Source: Paenibacillus peoriae KCTC 3763
GTDB taxonomy: Bacteria > Bacillota > Bacilli > Paenibacillales > Paenibacillaceae
NCBI RefSeq assembly: GCF_000236805.1
Contig: NZ_AGFX01000030.1
Location: forward strand, 186,001 to 250,000
DNA length: 64,000 nt
Direction: 5' to 3'
Positions 52,497-62,818 of this stretch are shown in pieces. Under the pieces are notes generated by a model. It saw only the letters and a list, made by a program, of their open reading frames with translations, was not told the origin of the DNA and ran no database searches. The stretch's first letter is position 1; each line of letters begins with the position of its first letter. The translations under genes were made by a program, and so were the position numbers.

Positions 52497-53084
52497 ATGG
52501 CTCAGCGGTTAGCCACAGAGTATGTAAAAACCACTTTGACCTTGTCAGAAACTCAAATGGATGAATTTTTGCAGGCAGTGGATGATCCCCAAGTGCATTA
52601 CCGAATTAAAGTGCTGGATAACGGGGGACAGGAAATCGTTCTGGAGCATACTGCGGGTGAGGAAGTTCATTTGTTTTTTGAAGCCAAAGAGGAAGAATAT
52701 GTCTGTGAATTGACTTGCCGCTTAATTCATCCGCAACTAACCTTGTTTATACGCAAACTTTTTGTTCGCTTTAAGGGTGAGGGCATTGTTTACCGGATGT
52801 ATCAAGGATTCACGATGGTGTATTTTTATAACAAAGGCACTGTTCGCAAAATTATGGAGAAGAATGCCGAAGGCTCCAGGCTGGTATTTGAATATAAAAA
52901 CACAGTACAGGAACTACAACAGCTTTATCAGCATCAAAACGTGGAAAATGAAATATCAGCCGTGTATAATCTCATTAATTCGTTGCTGGATCAACGGAAT
53001 CTGGCTCATACATTCTCGGAGCTTGAACAGATTGATCAAAAGCTTCGAATGAGCTGCTCCAGATTGTTTGCACTGGAAGCTTAA
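52497..53084 (+). CDS. Hypothetical protein
   Basis: A 195-residue soluble protein that I do not recognise. The N-terminal two thirds look beta-rich (RIKVLDNGGQEIVLEH, VYRMYQGFTMVYFYNKGTVRKI) and the last 60 residues are helical with a coiled-coil feel (QELQQLYQHQNVENEISAVY). No signal, membrane helix or catalytic motif is seen. GAGGAGATTGGT precedes the ATG. It has its own promoter and terminator between ysxC and speD. Confidence 0.75.
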   Translation: MAQRLATEYVKTTLTLSETQMDEFLQAVDDPQVHYRIKVLDNGGQEIVLEHTAGEEVHLFFEAKEEEYVCELTCRLIHPQLTLFIRKLFVRFKGEGIVYRMYQGFTMVYFYNKGTVRKIMEKNAEGSRLVFEYKNTVQELQQLYQHQNVENEISAVYNLINSLLDQRNLAHTFSELEQIDQKLRMSCSRLFALEA

Positions 53085-53125
53085 ATTTGGGCTTTGGCAT
53101 GCTGAAATGAATCGTTATGCAGAGC

Positions 53126-53157
53126 AGTCTCTTTCGCTACTGGAAGGGGCTTTTTTA
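53126..53157 (+). terminator. Terminator after the 52497 gene
   Basis: AGTCTCTTTC pairs with GGAAGGGGCT (10 bp with G-U pairs), followed by TTTTTT. Confidence 0.8.
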
Positions 53158-53229
53158 TTCCAAAAAAATGATTGCATTTGCTGTACATTGATGTTATTTT
53201 TAATCTCGTTGAAAATGAATATAGGAACC

Positions 53230-53348
53230 AGGATTCACTCAGGACATTGAATGTTGCGAGAGGTTATCCCTCGGGAAGTGAATGACGTAGGTCCTAGCGG
53301 ATGAAATTTTTTTCAAACATTTTATTCCTAGGAAGGGGGAACCGAAAG
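53230..53348 (+). promoter_or_regulatory. Structured speD leader, candidate translational riboregulator
   Basis: A long stem is formed by ATTCACT (53233-53239) and AGTGAAT (53277-53283). Inside is a hairpin CGAGaGG-TTAT-CCCTCG (53257-53273). Its loop side GGTTATCCC (53262-53270) can pair with GGGGGAACC (53335-53343) in the speD Shine-Dalgarno region at 8 of 9 positions, and AGGAC (53241-53245) can pair with GTCCT (53291-53295) as a pseudoknot. It matches no riboswitch class that I recognise. The model is drawn by eye. Confidence 0.5.
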
Positions 53349-53753
53349 ATGGAATTGGAGTACTCAACTTTCGGAAGACACGTTGCCGTAGATACTTGGG
53401 GTGTTGAGTTTGAATTGCTGAATAATGCGCAGTTTCTGGAGACTCAATTGGTTGAGGCTGCTGAAGCTTGCGGAGCAACGGTGATGTCCGTTCAATCCAA
53501 GCAATTTGAACCACAGGGAGCTACTGTGCTTGTAATGTTGTCGGAGAGTCATCTCTCTATTCATACGTATCCTGAGAGAGGATTTGCCGCTATTGATTGT
53601 TACACCTGCGGTGAGACTGTTGATCCGCAGCTGGCTATCGATTACCTGGTATCCGTCCTAAAACCGGAAAAAACATATGCGAAGAAGCTGATTCGCGGCT
53701 TGGGAGAGCTTCAGGTGGAATCACCGGAGAGCAAGTGCGCTGAATTGGTGTAA
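53349..53753 (+). CDS. speD: S-adenosylmethionine decarboxylase proenzyme (SpeH/SpeD type)
   Basis: A 134-residue class-1B proenzyme that cleaves itself to give a pyruvoyl group and supplies decarboxylated SAM for spermidine. The cleavage site is E66-S67 in LSESHLSIHTYPE, with H72 and C87 (DCYTCG) as processing and catalytic residues. I start at the ATG at 53349, preceded by GGAAGGGGGAACC; the longer frame of 16 codons lies in the leader. It seems monocistronic. Confidence 0.95.
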   Translation: MELEYSTFGRHVAVDTWGVEFELLNNAQFLETQLVEAAEACGATVMSVQSKQFEPQGATVLVMLSESHLSIHTYPERGFAAIDCYTCGETVDPQLAIDYLVSVLKPEKTYAKKLIRGLGELQVESPESKCAELV

Positions 53754-53790
53754 TTTGTTTCTTATGGAGCCATTCGCGTGGTCCTATATC

Positions 53791-53816
53791 ATAACCATGG
53801 AATTTTCCATGGTTAT
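53791..53816 (+). terminator. Inverted repeat after speD, probable terminator
   Basis: ATAACCATGG and its exact complement around AATTTT; the following sequence is only moderately T-rich. Confidence 0.65.
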
Positions 53817-53936
53817 TTGTCTTAAAAGTAGTCTACACTAAATTAAATGATACAGAGCGTGGCGGATGTTCAGGTAATCCATCTAATTTTCATAAACAAT
53901 TCATAAAACAGCCCGAGGAGAATCGGACTTCTGTGA

Positions 53937-53970
53937 TATAATTAACATAGTTTATGATAACAGTGGTTAT
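53937..53970 (+). promoter_or_regulatory. hemA promoter with inverted repeat
   Basis: TATAAT at 53937-53942 (TGTGATATAAT) and an ATAAC-AGTG-GTTAT repeat at 53957-53970 just downstream. In B. subtilis the hem operon is under PerR; this repeat is not a good PerR box, so the regulator is unknown. Confidence 0.5.
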
Positions 53971-54001
53971 TCTTATTACAGTTTAGGCAGGTGAATTTGC
54001 A

Positions 54002-55396
54002 ATGCACATCGTCGTTGTTGGGTTGAATTATCGTACGGCGCCTGTGGAAGTCAGAGAGCGTTTTACATTTGCAGAACAAGATTTGCCAAAAGCGCTGGAG
54101 CAACTCAAACTTACTAAAAGTGTGTTGGAGGGCGTAGTTGTCGCAACCTGCAATCGAACTGAGATATATGTCGTGGTGGACCGCCTACACATGTGCGGTT
54201 ATTTTATACGCAGTTTTATGGAGCAATGGTTCGGCATTCCGCGTGATCAATTTACACAGCATTTATATATATATGAGGATGAGCAGGCGATCCGGCATTT
54301 GTTCCGGGTGACTTGTGGTCTGGATTCGATGGTCATTGGGGAAACTCAAATTTTGGGACAAGTGAAGAATGCTTTTCTTCAGGCGCAATCCCAGAAAATT
54401 ACGGCCACGTGGTTTAATATGTTGTTTAAGCAAGCCGTCACATTGGGCAAGCGTGCCCACTCGGAGACATCCATTGGAGAAAGCGCCGTATCTGTCAGCT
54501 ATGCAGCAGTTGAGCTGGGCAAGCGAATTTTTGGCATGTTTACCGATAAGAAAGTGCTGATTCTCGGTGCAGGTAAAATGAGCGAGCTTACCGTTAAGCA
54601 TTTGTACAGTGGCGGAGCAGCCGAGGTTATTGTGGCGAACCGGACTTTGTCCCGTGCGGAGGACCTGGCCTCCAAGTTTCACGGAACGCCGGTTACGATG
54701 GGGGAAGGCATTGAACGGTTGGCCGATGTGGACATAGTTATCAGCTCGACTGGTGCGCAAGGATATATACTCGATCGGGATCGGGTTGAAGCCAGTATGA
54801 AAAGACGTCAGTCCCGCCCTTTGTTTATGATCGATATCGCGGTTCCGCGTGATCTGGACCCAGCTATTGGGGAATTGTCGAACGTTTTTCTATACGATAT
54901 TGATGATTTGGAAGGTATCGTGGAGAGCAATCTGGAAATGCGTCGTACCGAGGCCGCCAAAATCGAGCATATGATCGAAGGCGAGCTTATCGAATTTTAT
55001 CAATGGTTGAAAACGATGGGAGTGCGTCCGGTGATTCGTGCTTTACAGGAAAAAGCGGAATCCGTACACCAGGATACATTAGAAAGCTTGTTCAACAAGC
55101 TTCCGGAGCTGGATGAACGGCAGCGCAAAGTGATTAGCCGCTTGACGAAGAGCATGCTGAACCAGATGATGCATGATCCTATCAATCGGGTGAAGGAATT
55201 GGCAGTCCAAAAGCAGGGCAATGAGGCCTTAGAGTTGTTTAGCCACATTTTTGCTCTGGAGGATCGTTTGGAGGACGCCGCTCAGAAAGTAGATAAAAGC
55301 GATGCATCCGCGTTAATGAAACCGGAGGCCGGTGTTCATGAAAAATCCGGTCAGGTCCAAGCCTCGCCAGCGTCGTTAGCGCCGGCTGGCCTGTAA
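54002..55396 (+). CDS. hemA: Glutamyl-tRNA reductase
   Basis: A 464-residue NADPH enzyme that reduces Glu-tRNA to glutamate-1-semialdehyde, the first step of heme synthesis. The catalytic Cys is C50 (VVATCNRTEIY), GLDSMVIGETQILGQVK marks the substrate region, and LILGAGKMSELTVKHL the Rossmann domain. The last 40 residues are a low-complexity tail. AGGCAGGTG precedes the ATG. It is the first gene of the hem operon. Confidence 0.97.
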   Translation: MHIVVVGLNYRTAPVEVRERFTFAEQDLPKALEQLKLTKSVLEGVVVATCNRTEIYVVVDRLHMCGYFIRSFMEQWFGIPRDQFTQHLYIYEDEQAIRHLFRVTCGLDSMVIGETQILGQVKNAFLQAQSQKITATWFNMLFKQAVTLGKRAHSETSIGESAVSVSYAAVELGKRIFGMFTDKKVLILGAGKMSELTVKHLYSGGAAEVIVANRTLSRAEDLASKFHGTPVTMGEGIERLADVDIVISSTGAQGYILDRDRVEASMKRRQSRPLFMIDIAVPRDLDPAIGELSNVFLYDIDDLEGIVESNLEMRRTEAAKIEHMIEGELIEFYQWLKTMGVRPVIRALQEKAESVHQDTLESLFNKLPELDERQRKVISRLTKSMLNQMMHDPINRVKELAVQKQGNEALELFSHIFALEDRLEDAAQKVDKSDASALMKPEAGVHEKSGQVQASPASLAPAGL

Positions 55397-55412
55397 AGGT
55401 AGGTGTACAGAC

Positions 55413-56240
55413 GTGGCTTTAGGCATGCTTATATATGATTCAATGATTTATGTTTTTGCCCTGAGCCTTCTGTTTGTATTCTCGGATGGGATTCGACGCA
55501 ATGCGAATGCCAAACGGACAGGTACAGGGCTTCTTGTTGTCGTTCTTTTGCTCCAGCTCGTATATATGGGGATAAGAACCTGGAACGAGGGGCACCTTCC
55601 TATTTTTGTGAGCTACGATTTTTTATTTCTATTCTCATTTATTTTAGTACTGATTTCTTTGATTTTGTCACGCTACCAGCATTCTGAATTTGCGGTATTA
55701 CTGCTTAATATTATTAGCTTCGCGGTGCTTGTGCTCAATAAAATATGGATGGAGCCTACCGACAACCCACTTGCAAATTGGCATACTGTGCATGGGTTGC
55801 TTCTTATTCATATTGCGTTGGCTAATCTCGGCTTTGTAGCGATGACGGTAGCGGCTGTATTTTCGGGCTTATATCTGTTTTTGCATCGTAAATTGAAAGT
55901 AAAGAAATGGAATGACACGATCAGGCGTCTGCCAAGTCTCGAAATGATGGATCGGTATACGCATAAGGCCCTGTTGATTGGCACTCCTTTACTCGGAGTT
56001 TCCATTGTCGTTGCAGTCATTTCTATTATTGCCGAGGAGCGCTGGCGTCTTTTGCTGGATAGCAAAGTGCTGATGACAGCGATATCCTTGTGCGTGTATA
56101 TTGTATTGTTAGTGAGTAAAAGATGGAATCAGCGTTCAGGACTCGTGATGGCAAAGTGGGCATTAGTGGGCTACACGCTATTAATTCTTAACTTTTTGCT
56201 GAACTCCTGGTCTGTATTCCATCAGTGGACGGGAGAGTGA
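55413..56240 (+). CDS. hemX: HemX-like membrane protein (cytochrome c assembly family)
   Basis: A 275-residue protein with about eight membrane helices, of the HemX/CcsA-like family. In B. subtilis HemX lowers HemA amount. HTVHGLLLIHIALANLGFVAM fits the conserved region of the family. GTG at 55413 is the start, after AAAGGTAGGTG. It follows hemA by 16 bases and overlaps the next gene by GTGA. Confidence 0.9.
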   Translation: MALGMLIYDSMIYVFALSLLFVFSDGIRRNANAKRTGTGLLVVVLLLQLVYMGIRTWNEGHLPIFVSYDFLFLFSFILVLISLILSRYQHSEFAVLLLNIISFAVLVLNKIWMEPTDNPLANWHTVHGLLLIHIALANLGFVAMTVAAVFSGLYLFLHRKLKVKKWNDTIRRLPSLEMMDRYTHKALLIGTPLLGVSIVVAVISIIAEERWRLLLDSKVLMTAISLCVYIVLLVSKRWNQRSGLVMAKWALVGYTLLILNFLLNSWSVFHQWTGE

Positions 56241-56896
56241 ATGAGCGTTTGCAGCATTTTGTCCCGATTTCGTTGAATTGTAAGAATAAGATTTGTTGTG
56301 TTGTAGGCGGCGGTAGTATAGCGGAACGCAAGGTAAAGGGGCTGATAGGAAGCGGGGCATGCATTACCGTCATCAGCCCGAATATAACGCCGGATCTACA
56401 GCTTCTGGCCAATCACAAGCAGCTCCACTGGGTAAATCGCGTATATCGCGAGGGCGATCTCCAGGGGGCCTTTCTTGTATATGCGACAACGAATCAGAGA
56501 GAAGTGAATAATGCAGTTGCGCATGAGGCCAGACAAAGAGGTATACTGGTAAATGTGACAGACCGATCGGAAGAGGCTGACTTTATAACGCCGGGCATCC
56601 TTCGGCGGGGGAAGCTGACGATCAGTGTTTCCACTGCAGGGGCAGGCCCGGCTGTAACCGCCGATATTACATCAGCTTTAGAAGCATTATTCGGCAGCGA
56701 ATATGAGCCATATCTGGATTTTATGTACGAAATGCGACAGATTATCAAACGTACTGTACGTTCTTCTCGGCAAAGGGCCAAGCTTCTGAGGCGTTTGGCG
56801 AGCAGCGGGGTATTGGATCAAATACGACGTCATGAATTTGTCGCTTGGACCGAACAAGAGATAGACCTATGGATTGCGCAAAATCAGGAGGAATAA
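56237..56896 (+). CDS. Precorrin-2 dehydrogenase (Met8/YlnF type)
   Basis: About 219 residues. It oxidises precorrin-2 to sirohydrochlorin with NAD. The N-terminal Rossmann motif [16 protein letters not shown] and the family pattern [34 protein letters not shown] are intact. The start is uncertain: GTG at 56237 (GTGA overlap with hemX), GTG at 56225, or TTG at 56249 eleven bases after GGGAGAG. Its place in the hem operon next to a CobA domain gives the first siroheme steps. Confidence 0.9.
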   Translation: MNERLQHFVPISLNCKNKICCVVGGGSIAERKVKGLIGSGACITVISPNITPDLQLLANHKQLHWVNRVYREGDLQGAFLVYATTNQREVNNAVAHEARQRGILVNVTDRSEEADFITPGILRRGKLTISVSTAGAGPAVTADITSALEALFGSEYEPYLDFMYEMRQIIKRTVRSSRQRAKLLRRLASSGVLDQIRRHEFVAWTEQEIDLWIAQNQEE

Positions 56897-56897
56897 C

Positions 56898-57824
56898 ATG
56901 CGAACAATTGTGGTAGGCAGCAGACAGAGCGCGCTTGCGCTAACTCAGACCGGGCATGTCATTGAGGATTTGAAGGCGCTGTGCGCGGAGCATGGATTGG
57001 CTTTGCAGTTTGTCGTGAAAAAAATACTGACCAAGGGCGATCGAATATTGGATGTAACCTTGTCCAAGGTAGGCGGCAAAGGACTTTTTGTCAAAGAAAT
57101 TGAACAGGCCATGCTGGCTGGTGAGATTGATATGGCAGTACATAGCATGAAGGATATGCCGTCCGAATTGCCGGAAGGCCTTGTCAACGGCGCTGTACCG
57201 CGCCGGGAGGACCCGCGTGATTGCCTAATTACACTCGGGGCCAAGAGCTTGGAGGATTTGCCTCAAGGAGCAAAAGTAGGAACGAGCAGTCTGCGCCGTG
57301 CCAGTCAAATCAAAGCCATGCGACCTGATCTACAATTAGAGCCTGTACGCGGTAATATTGATTCCCGTCTGAAAAAGCTGGAGACGGAAGGCTTTGATGC
57401 CATTATTTTAGCGGCGGCGGGCTTGCACCGGATGGGCTGGAAAGAGCGAATTACGTCCTATATACCGGAGGAAGCCTGCTTGCCGGCAGTTGGACAGGGA
57501 GCGCTCGGTATTGAATGCCGCGCCGATGATGAAGAGTTGCTGACATTGCTGCGTCTTTACAATGACCGGGATACCTCGGCTACGGTTGCTGCAGAGCGAA
57601 CCTTTCTTGGCGTACTTAATGGGGGGTGCCAAGTTCCAATTGGGGCTCATGCAGTCTGGGCTGGCCAGGAAATCCGTCTTACGGGCATGGTAGGCTCGCC
57701 AGATGGTGAGGTTGTTTTGAAGGATACGCTCCAGGGGACTGATCCGCAGAAGCTGGGAGAAGCGGTAGCAGCCAGTTTGATTGCCAAAGGAGCAGAACAG
57801 ATTTTGGCGCAGGTAAGGGGTTGA
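56898..57824 (+). CDS. hemC: Hydroxymethylbilane synthase (porphobilinogen deaminase)
   Basis: A 308-residue enzyme that joins four porphobilinogens. [16 protein letters not shown] opens the protein, [14 protein letters not shown] and [14 protein letters not shown] line the active site, and the dipyrromethane cofactor Cys is in [11 protein letters not shown]. The ATG at 56898 follows AGGAGGAATAA; the longer frame adds eight codons over the previous gene. It is one base from the preceding stop. Confidence 0.97.
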   Translation: MRTIVVGSRQSALALTQTGHVIEDLKALCAEHGLALQFVVKKILTKGDRILDVTLSKVGGKGLFVKEIEQAMLAGEIDMAVHSMKDMPSELPEGLVNGAVPRREDPRDCLITLGAKSLEDLPQGAKVGTSSLRRASQIKAMRPDLQLEPVRGNIDSRLKKLETEGFDAIILAAAGLHRMGWKERITSYIPEEACLPAVGQGALGIECRADDEELLTLLRLYNDRDTSATVAAERTFLGVLNGGCQVPIGAHAVWAGQEIRLTGMVGSPDGEVVLKDTLQGTDPQKLGEAVAASLIAKGAEQILAQVRG

Positions 57825-57828
57825 GGAT

Positions 57829-59385
57829 ATGGCAGGAAAGGTATATTTAGTTGGAGCAGGGCCCGGAGACGCGAGATTGATTACGGTCAAGGGATGGGAA
57901 TGTATTCAACTGGGGGATGTCATTGTGTATGACAGACTGGCAAGCCCACGCCTCTTGGGACTGATGAAGCCGGGGGCCCAGAAAATATATGTCGGCAAGC
58001 TGACGGATCGTCACACCATGAAGCAGGAGGATATTAATCAGCTGCTGGTGGATCTGGCCCTGGAAGGAAAAACGGTTGTTCGGCTCAAAGGAGGAGACCC
58101 CACCATCTTTGGTCGGGTTGGGGAGGAAGCCGGGCTGCTCCGCAAACACGGTATTTCCTATGAAATCATACCCGGCATCACTTCAGCCATCAGCGTGCCT
58201 GCTTATGCGGGCATTCCGGTTACACACCGGGATATGGCCTCTTCGCTGTCAATCATTACAGGGCATGAAAGTCCGGATAAACTTGATGAAAGTATTCATT
58301 GGGATAAAGTAACGAACGCAACGGGTACACTGATCTTTATGATGGGAGTGGCGAAGATTGGCTACATCAGTGAGCAACTGATGAAGCACGGCAAGCCGCC
58401 CGGTACACCCGTTGCTTTGATTCGTTGGGGAACTCGTGCCGAGCAGGATACACTGGTGGGTACACTGGCGGACATTGAGGCCAAGGTGAAGGCCGCTAAT
58501 TTCAAGCCTCCTGCTGTCATCGTGGTCGGAGAAGTGGTCAATCAGCGTGAACAGCTAAAATGGGCTGAGGATATGCCTTTGTTTGGCAAGCGGATTTTGG
58601 TCACTCGTGCACGCGCCCAGGCCAGCAGTCTGGTTCGCCGGATTGAGGAGCTCGGCGGCGAGCCCTATGAATTCCCAGTCATCCGGACGGTAGTTCCTTC
58701 GGACGAGCCAACGAAACAGCGAATTAAAAAGGCATTTGCACGACTGCTTGAATATGATTGGGTGTTTTTTACCAGCGTTAACGGAGTGGAATATTTCTTT
58801 AGCCACTTAGAGGAGCAGGGCAAGGATGTGCGTGCGCTGTTTAAAGCGCGTATTGCCGCGGTCGGTCCAGCTACAGCAGCCGCACTTCGAACACATGGAA
58901 TCGTGGCAGAACGGATTGAAGGTCCATTCCAGGCAGAGGGCTTGCTCCAAGCGTTTGAGCAGGATTTGCAGCCAGGGCAGAATGTATTTCTCCCCAGAGG
59001 TGATCTCGCCCGATCCTGGCTGCCAGACAAGCTGAGAGAGATGGGGCTTGAGGTAACCGAGGCTGATCTGTATCAAACGGTGCTGGCGGCTAACACACAG
59101 GATGATGAGTTGCTCAAGCTGCTAGAGGAACGCGCCATCCATGCCATTACGTTTACCAGTTCCTCAACCGTAACCTTTTTTATGGAAGCGCTCAGGCAAA
59201 TGGGGATTGATGATCCGGTGTCACTGCTGGAGGGAGTTGCGATTGCTGTAATTGGCCCCTTGACAGGTGAGACAGCTACCCAAGCCGGTTTGACCGTCAG
59301 CTTGATGTCGGAGAAGGCAACCATTGAAAGTCTGATCCAATCGCTGTGTGACTGGAAACAATCAAATACTATTGTGACATTATAA
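57829..59385 (+). CDS. cobA-hemD: Uroporphyrinogen-III C-methyltransferase / uroporphyrinogen-III synthase fusion
   Basis: A 518-residue fusion. Residues about 1-245 are SAM-dependent CobA/SumT (YLVGAGPGDARLITVKGWE, VVRLKGGDPTIFGRVGEE, VALIRWGTRAEQDTLVGTL) that makes precorrin-2. Residues about 255-518 are HemD (GKRILVTRARAQASSLVRRIEE split in two blocks, FTSVNGVEYFF, FTSSSTVTFF) that closes the ring to uroporphyrinogen III. AGGGGTTGAGGAT precedes the ATG. B. subtilis has a stand-alone hemD here. Confidence 0.95.
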   Translation: MAGKVYLVGAGPGDARLITVKGWECIQLGDVIVYDRLASPRLLGLMKPGAQKIYVGKLTDRHTMKQEDINQLLVDLALEGKTVVRLKGGDPTIFGRVGEEAGLLRKHGISYEIIPGITSAISVPAYAGIPVTHRDMASSLSIITGHESPDKLDESIHWDKVTNATGTLIFMMGVAKIGYISEQLMKHGKPPGTPVALIRWGTRAEQDTLVGTLADIEAKVKAANFKPPAVIVVGEVVNQREQLKWAEDMPLFGKRILVTRARAQASSLVRRIEELGGEPYEFPVIRTVVPSDEPTKQRIKKAFARLLEYDWVFFTSVNGVEYFFSHLEEQGKDVRALFKARIAAVGPATAAALRTHGIVAERIEGPFQAEGLLQAFEQDLQPGQNVFLPRGDLARSWLPDKLREMGLEVTEADLYQTVLAANTQDDELLKLLEERAIHAITFTSSSTVTFFMEALRQMGIDDPVSLLEGVAIAVIGPLTGETATQAGLTVSLMSEKATIESLIQSLCDWKQSNTIVTL

Positions 59386-59432
59386 TTTGTGTTTTACCAA
59401 AATGAATGTATAGAATGTGGAGGTTTGCAATT

Positions 59433-60431
59433 ATGAGTGTACCTTTTACGAGACATCGTCGTTTGCGCCAGTCGGCCGCGATCCGCAGTATGGTGCGTGA
59501 GACCGTATTGAATCCGGCTGATTTTATCCAACCGATCTACGTAACATTTGGCACTGGGGTGAAGCAGGAAATTAGCTCCATGCCAGGCGTATACCGTTTT
59601 TCACTGGATCAGTTGGAGGAAGAACTGAAAGAAATTAGCGAGCTGGGCATTCCCGCCGTGCTCTTGTTTGGCATACCGGAAACAAAAGATAGCTTGGGGA
59701 CTTCGGCTTTTGTGGACGATGGGATTGTGCAGGAGGCTACTCGTCTGATCAAGTCCCGCTATCCCGAGCTGCTGGTTGTAGCCGACACTTGCTTGTGCGA
59801 ATTTACGGATCATGGACACTGCGGCATGGTACATATGCATGAGAATAATGGTGAGATATGCGGCGAAGTATTGAATGATGAATCCCTTGAGGTGCTGGTA
59901 CGTACAGCGGTTTCCCAGGCTAAAGCAGGTGCGGATATTATCGCCCCATCCAATATGATGGATGGTTTTGTGCAGGCCATTCGGCAAGGATTGGATCAGG
60001 AAGGTTTCTCGCATATTCCGATTATGTCGTATTCCGTCAAATATGCGTCCGCCTTTTACGGTCCTTTCCGTGAAGCTGCAAATTCTGCGCCGCAGTTTGG
60101 TGACCGCAAATCGTATCAGATGGACCCTGCCAATGCACGTGAAGCGTTGCGAGAAGCAGAATCTGACGTGCTTGAGGGTGCGGATATGCTGATGGTGAAG
60201 CCTTCTCTTTCTTATCTGGATGTGATGCGTACGATTAAGGATCAATTTGATCTGCCTATGGTCGCTTACAACGTCAGCGGTGAATATGCGATGGTCAAAG
60301 CGGCAGCCCTCCAGGGCTGGATTGACGAAAAAGCGATGGTGCTGGAAATTCTGACAAGTATGAAGCGTGCGGGTGCGGATATGATCATTACCTATTCCGC
60401 CAAGGATGCGGCAAGATGGTTGAAGCAATAA
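59433..60431 (+). CDS. hemB: Delta-aminolevulinic acid dehydratase (porphobilinogen synthase)
   Basis: A 332-residue enzyme that condenses two 5-aminolevulinates. The Zn-binding Cys cluster is in [14 protein letters not shown], and the Schiff-base Lys residues are in [13 protein letters not shown] and [12 protein letters not shown]. The ATG at 59433 lies after GGAGGTTTGCAATT; nine more codons in frame upstream are not needed. It is the fifth core gene of the operon. Confidence 0.97.
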   Translation: MSVPFTRHRRLRQSAAIRSMVRETVLNPADFIQPIYVTFGTGVKQEISSMPGVYRFSLDQLEEELKEISELGIPAVLLFGIPETKDSLGTSAFVDDGIVQEATRLIKSRYPELLVVADTCLCEFTDHGHCGMVHMHENNGEICGEVLNDESLEVLVRTAVSQAKAGADIIAPSNMMDGFVQAIRQGLDQEGFSHIPIMSYSVKYASAFYGPFREAANSAPQFGDRKSYQMDPANAREALREAESDVLEGADMLMVKPSLSYLDVMRTIKDQFDLPMVAYNVSGEYAMVKAAALQGWIDEKAMVLEILTSMKRAGADMIITYSAKDAARWLKQ

Positions 60432-60462
60432 GCGTATTTTTGAGAAGACAGGAGTGATCAAG

Positions 60463-61767
60463 ATGAACGACGAACAGCGAACATTGCGCAAGGATACTCG
60501 TTCGAAAGCAGCTTTTGATGAGGCAAAACAATATATTCCGGGTGGCGTAAACAGTCCGGTTCGGGCTTTTAAATCCGTAGGCATAACGCCAGTATATATC
60601 GACCGTGGGGAAGGAGCACGTGTATATGATATCGACGGTCAATCCTATATAGACTATGTATGTTCATGGGGACCGCTGATTATGGGCCATGCACATCCTG
60701 AAGTGGTTAAAGCTTTACAGGCTGCTGTTGTAAAAGGAACCAGCTTCGGTGCACCAACGCTGGCGGAGACGGAAATGGCCAAACTCGTATGTGAACGTGT
60801 TCCTTCCATGGACCTTGTCCGTATGGTCAACTCGGGAACCGAAGCGACCATGAGTGCGATCCGACTCGCACGCGGATTTACAAAACGCAGCAAAATTCTT
60901 AAATTTGAAGGCTCCTATCATGGTCATGCGGACAGCTTGCTGATTAAAGCGGGCTCTGGTGTTGCGACATTAGGTCTGCCCGATAGTCCGGGTGTACCTG
61001 AAGTCGTGGCCACACATACCATCACCGTTCCTTATAATGATTTGGCTTCAGTGAAGCTGGCTTTTGAGAAATTTGGCGAAGAGATTGCTGCAATTATTGT
61101 CGAGCCGGTAGCAGGCAATATGGGTGTTGTACCCCCACAGCCTGGATTTTTGGAAGGGCTGCGTGAAGTGACCCGGCAATATGGAAGTCTGCTGATTTTT
61201 GATGAAGTGATGACCGGATTCCGGGTGGGGCTTCACTCTGCCCAAGGACGCTTTGGTGTGACACCGGATCTTACGTGTCTGGGCAAAGTCATTGGGGGCG
61301 GACTGCCGGTAGGTGCTTACGGCGGGCGTCGTGACATTTTGGAGCAAATCGCGCCATCCGGGCCTATCTATCAAGCGGGTACGCTGAGCGGAAATCCATT
61401 GGCTATGGCTGCAGGCTATTCCACACTTAAACTACTGACGCCAGAAGTATATGATCGGCTGGAAGAACGGGCGGCACGGCTTCAGGCCGGATTCGAACGC
61501 AACGCGCGTGAGTTGGGTATACCGATGTCGATCAACCGTGTAGGCTCGATGGTGTGTCCATTTTTCACTGAAGAGAAGGTCGTCAATTTTGATATCGCCA
61601 AGACGAGTAATCAGGATCACTTCCGCCGTTATTTTACCGAAATGGTGAATGAGGGAGTCAGTGTGGCCCCATCTCAATTTGAGGGCATGTTCGTATCAGG
61701 CGTGCATACGGTTGAGAATATTGACGCTACCATTGAAGCGAACTATCGCGCGCTCAAACGTCTATGA
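60463..61767 (+). CDS. hemL: Glutamate-1-semialdehyde 2,1-aminomutase
   Basis: A 434-residue PLP enzyme that converts glutamate-1-semialdehyde to 5-aminolevulinate. The PLP Lys is in [16 protein letters not shown], and [27 protein letters not shown] and [10 protein letters not shown] are all present. AGGAG lies nine bases before the ATG at 60463. The stop overlaps the following gene by ATGAG (4 bases). Confidence 0.97.
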   Translation: MNDEQRTLRKDTRSKAAFDEAKQYIPGGVNSPVRAFKSVGITPVYIDRGEGARVYDIDGQSYIDYVCSWGPLIMGHAHPEVVKALQAAVVKGTSFGAPTLAETEMAKLVCERVPSMDLVRMVNSGTEATMSAIRLARGFTKRSKILKFEGSYHGHADSLLIKAGSGVATLGLPDSPGVPEVVATHTITVPYNDLASVKLAFEKFGEEIAAIIVEPVAGNMGVVPPQPGFLEGLREVTRQYGSLLIFDEVMTGFRVGLHSAQGRFGVTPDLTCLGKVIGGGLPVGAYGGRRDILEQIAPSGPIYQAGTLSGNPLAMAAGYSTLKLLTPEVYDRLEERAARLQAGFERNARELGIPMSINRVGSMVCPFFTEEKVVNFDIAKTSNQDHFRRYFTEMVNEGVSVAPSQFEGMFVSGVHTVENIDATIEANYRALKRL

Positions 61768-62693
61768 GCTGGCAAGGTAGCTGGAAGAGACGGGGACCGT
61801 GGCTGGAAGTCACACCGGGACGGGAAATTTCAGCTAATGAAAATCGCATTGAGAATGAAGACCAAGCTGAGGCTGTAGATCGCTGGCTGCTGAACCGTTT
61901 GGGATTGCCGGACAAGCTATGGCGCAGACTACGGCACGAAAAAGGGATTGAACATACAGGGGACCGGCTGCGGCTGGCCCTTTTTCCTGTCATGGACCTT
62001 GGCGTCATCCCTCGCTGGTATGATTTGAAGATACTGTACGAGGATGATTTTTGCCTGGTCGTACACAAACCAGCGGGTATGGCGGTCCATCCAGACGGCG
62101 GTGTAAAGGATGGTCCGCTGACGTTGGATCATGCTGTCGCATCCTATTATGAAATCAATGGCATTCATGCAGCAGTACGGCATGTGCATCGTCTGGATGT
62201 GGATACGACAGGCCCGGTGCTATATGCCAAAAACGAATTCGCGCTGCTCAAGCTGGACGAGCAAATGCGAGCCAAGGCTATCGACCGCCGCTATGTAGCT
62301 TTGGTACGGGGGGAAGTACCTTCAACGCTGCGGACATTGGATTGGCCGATTGGCAAGGACAGGCATCACAAGCAGCGTCGTCGTGTATCTAAGACCGGGC
62401 AAAAGGCAGTTACCCATGTGGAACTTGGTGAAGTGTGGGGGAGCGGTCCAAGTGCGATCAGTCTCGTGTATCTGACATTGGACACTGGTCGAACGCATCA
62501 GATTCGCGTTCATCTTAGTCATGCTGGCTTCCCGTTGCTCGGGGATGTATTGTACGGGGGCCGGGCGACTGATTTTGGCAGGCAGGCGCTGCACGGAGAG
62601 CGTCTGACCTTCCGCCATCCGCTCAGCGGGGAATCGATTACCGTGGAGGATGCTTGGCCGGATGATTTGCAAAAGCTACTCAAACAGCTATAA
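61764..62693 (+). CDS. RluD/RluA-family pseudouridine synthase
   Basis: A 309-residue RNA pseudouridine synthase. The catalytic Asp is in [16 protein letters not shown], with [15 protein letters not shown] before it and [27 protein letters not shown] after it. The N-terminal 70 residues form a weak S4-like part ([19 protein letters not shown]). It overlaps hemL by four bases. The target RNA position cannot be told from sequence. Confidence 0.93.
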   Translation: MSWQGSWKRRGPWLEVTPGREISANENRIENEDQAEAVDRWLLNRLGLPDKLWRRLRHEKGIEHTGDRLRLALFPVMDLGVIPRWYDLKILYEDDFCLVVHKPAGMAVHPDGGVKDGPLTLDHAVASYYEINGIHAAVRHVHRLDVDTTGPVLYAKNEFALLKLDEQMRAKAIDRRYVALVRGEVPSTLRTLDWPIGKDRHHKQRRRVSKTGQKAVTHVELGEVWGSGPSAISLVYLTLDTGRTHQIRVHLSHAGFPLLGDVLYGGRATDFGRQALHGERLTFRHPLSGESITVEDAWPDDLQKLLKQL

Positions 62694-62818
62694 AAGATGG
62701 CATGCCTTCTATTTTGGCGCATATACTTGAACCTAGAAACGGTTTGCAATATGGAGTTTCCGTGCGTCTGACAGGAGTCAGAGGATGTGCGGAGGCTGCC
62801 CAAAGGAGGATGCCATCC

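Noticed and set aside
53949-53975. PerR box before hemA
   Set aside because: The ATAAC-AGTG-GTTAT repeat does not fit the 7-1-7 PerR consensus; kept only as an unassigned inverted repeat.
59601-60584. 327-residue open frame on the minus strand
   Set aside because: Antisense to hemB and the hemL start; no ribosome site or recognisable domain.
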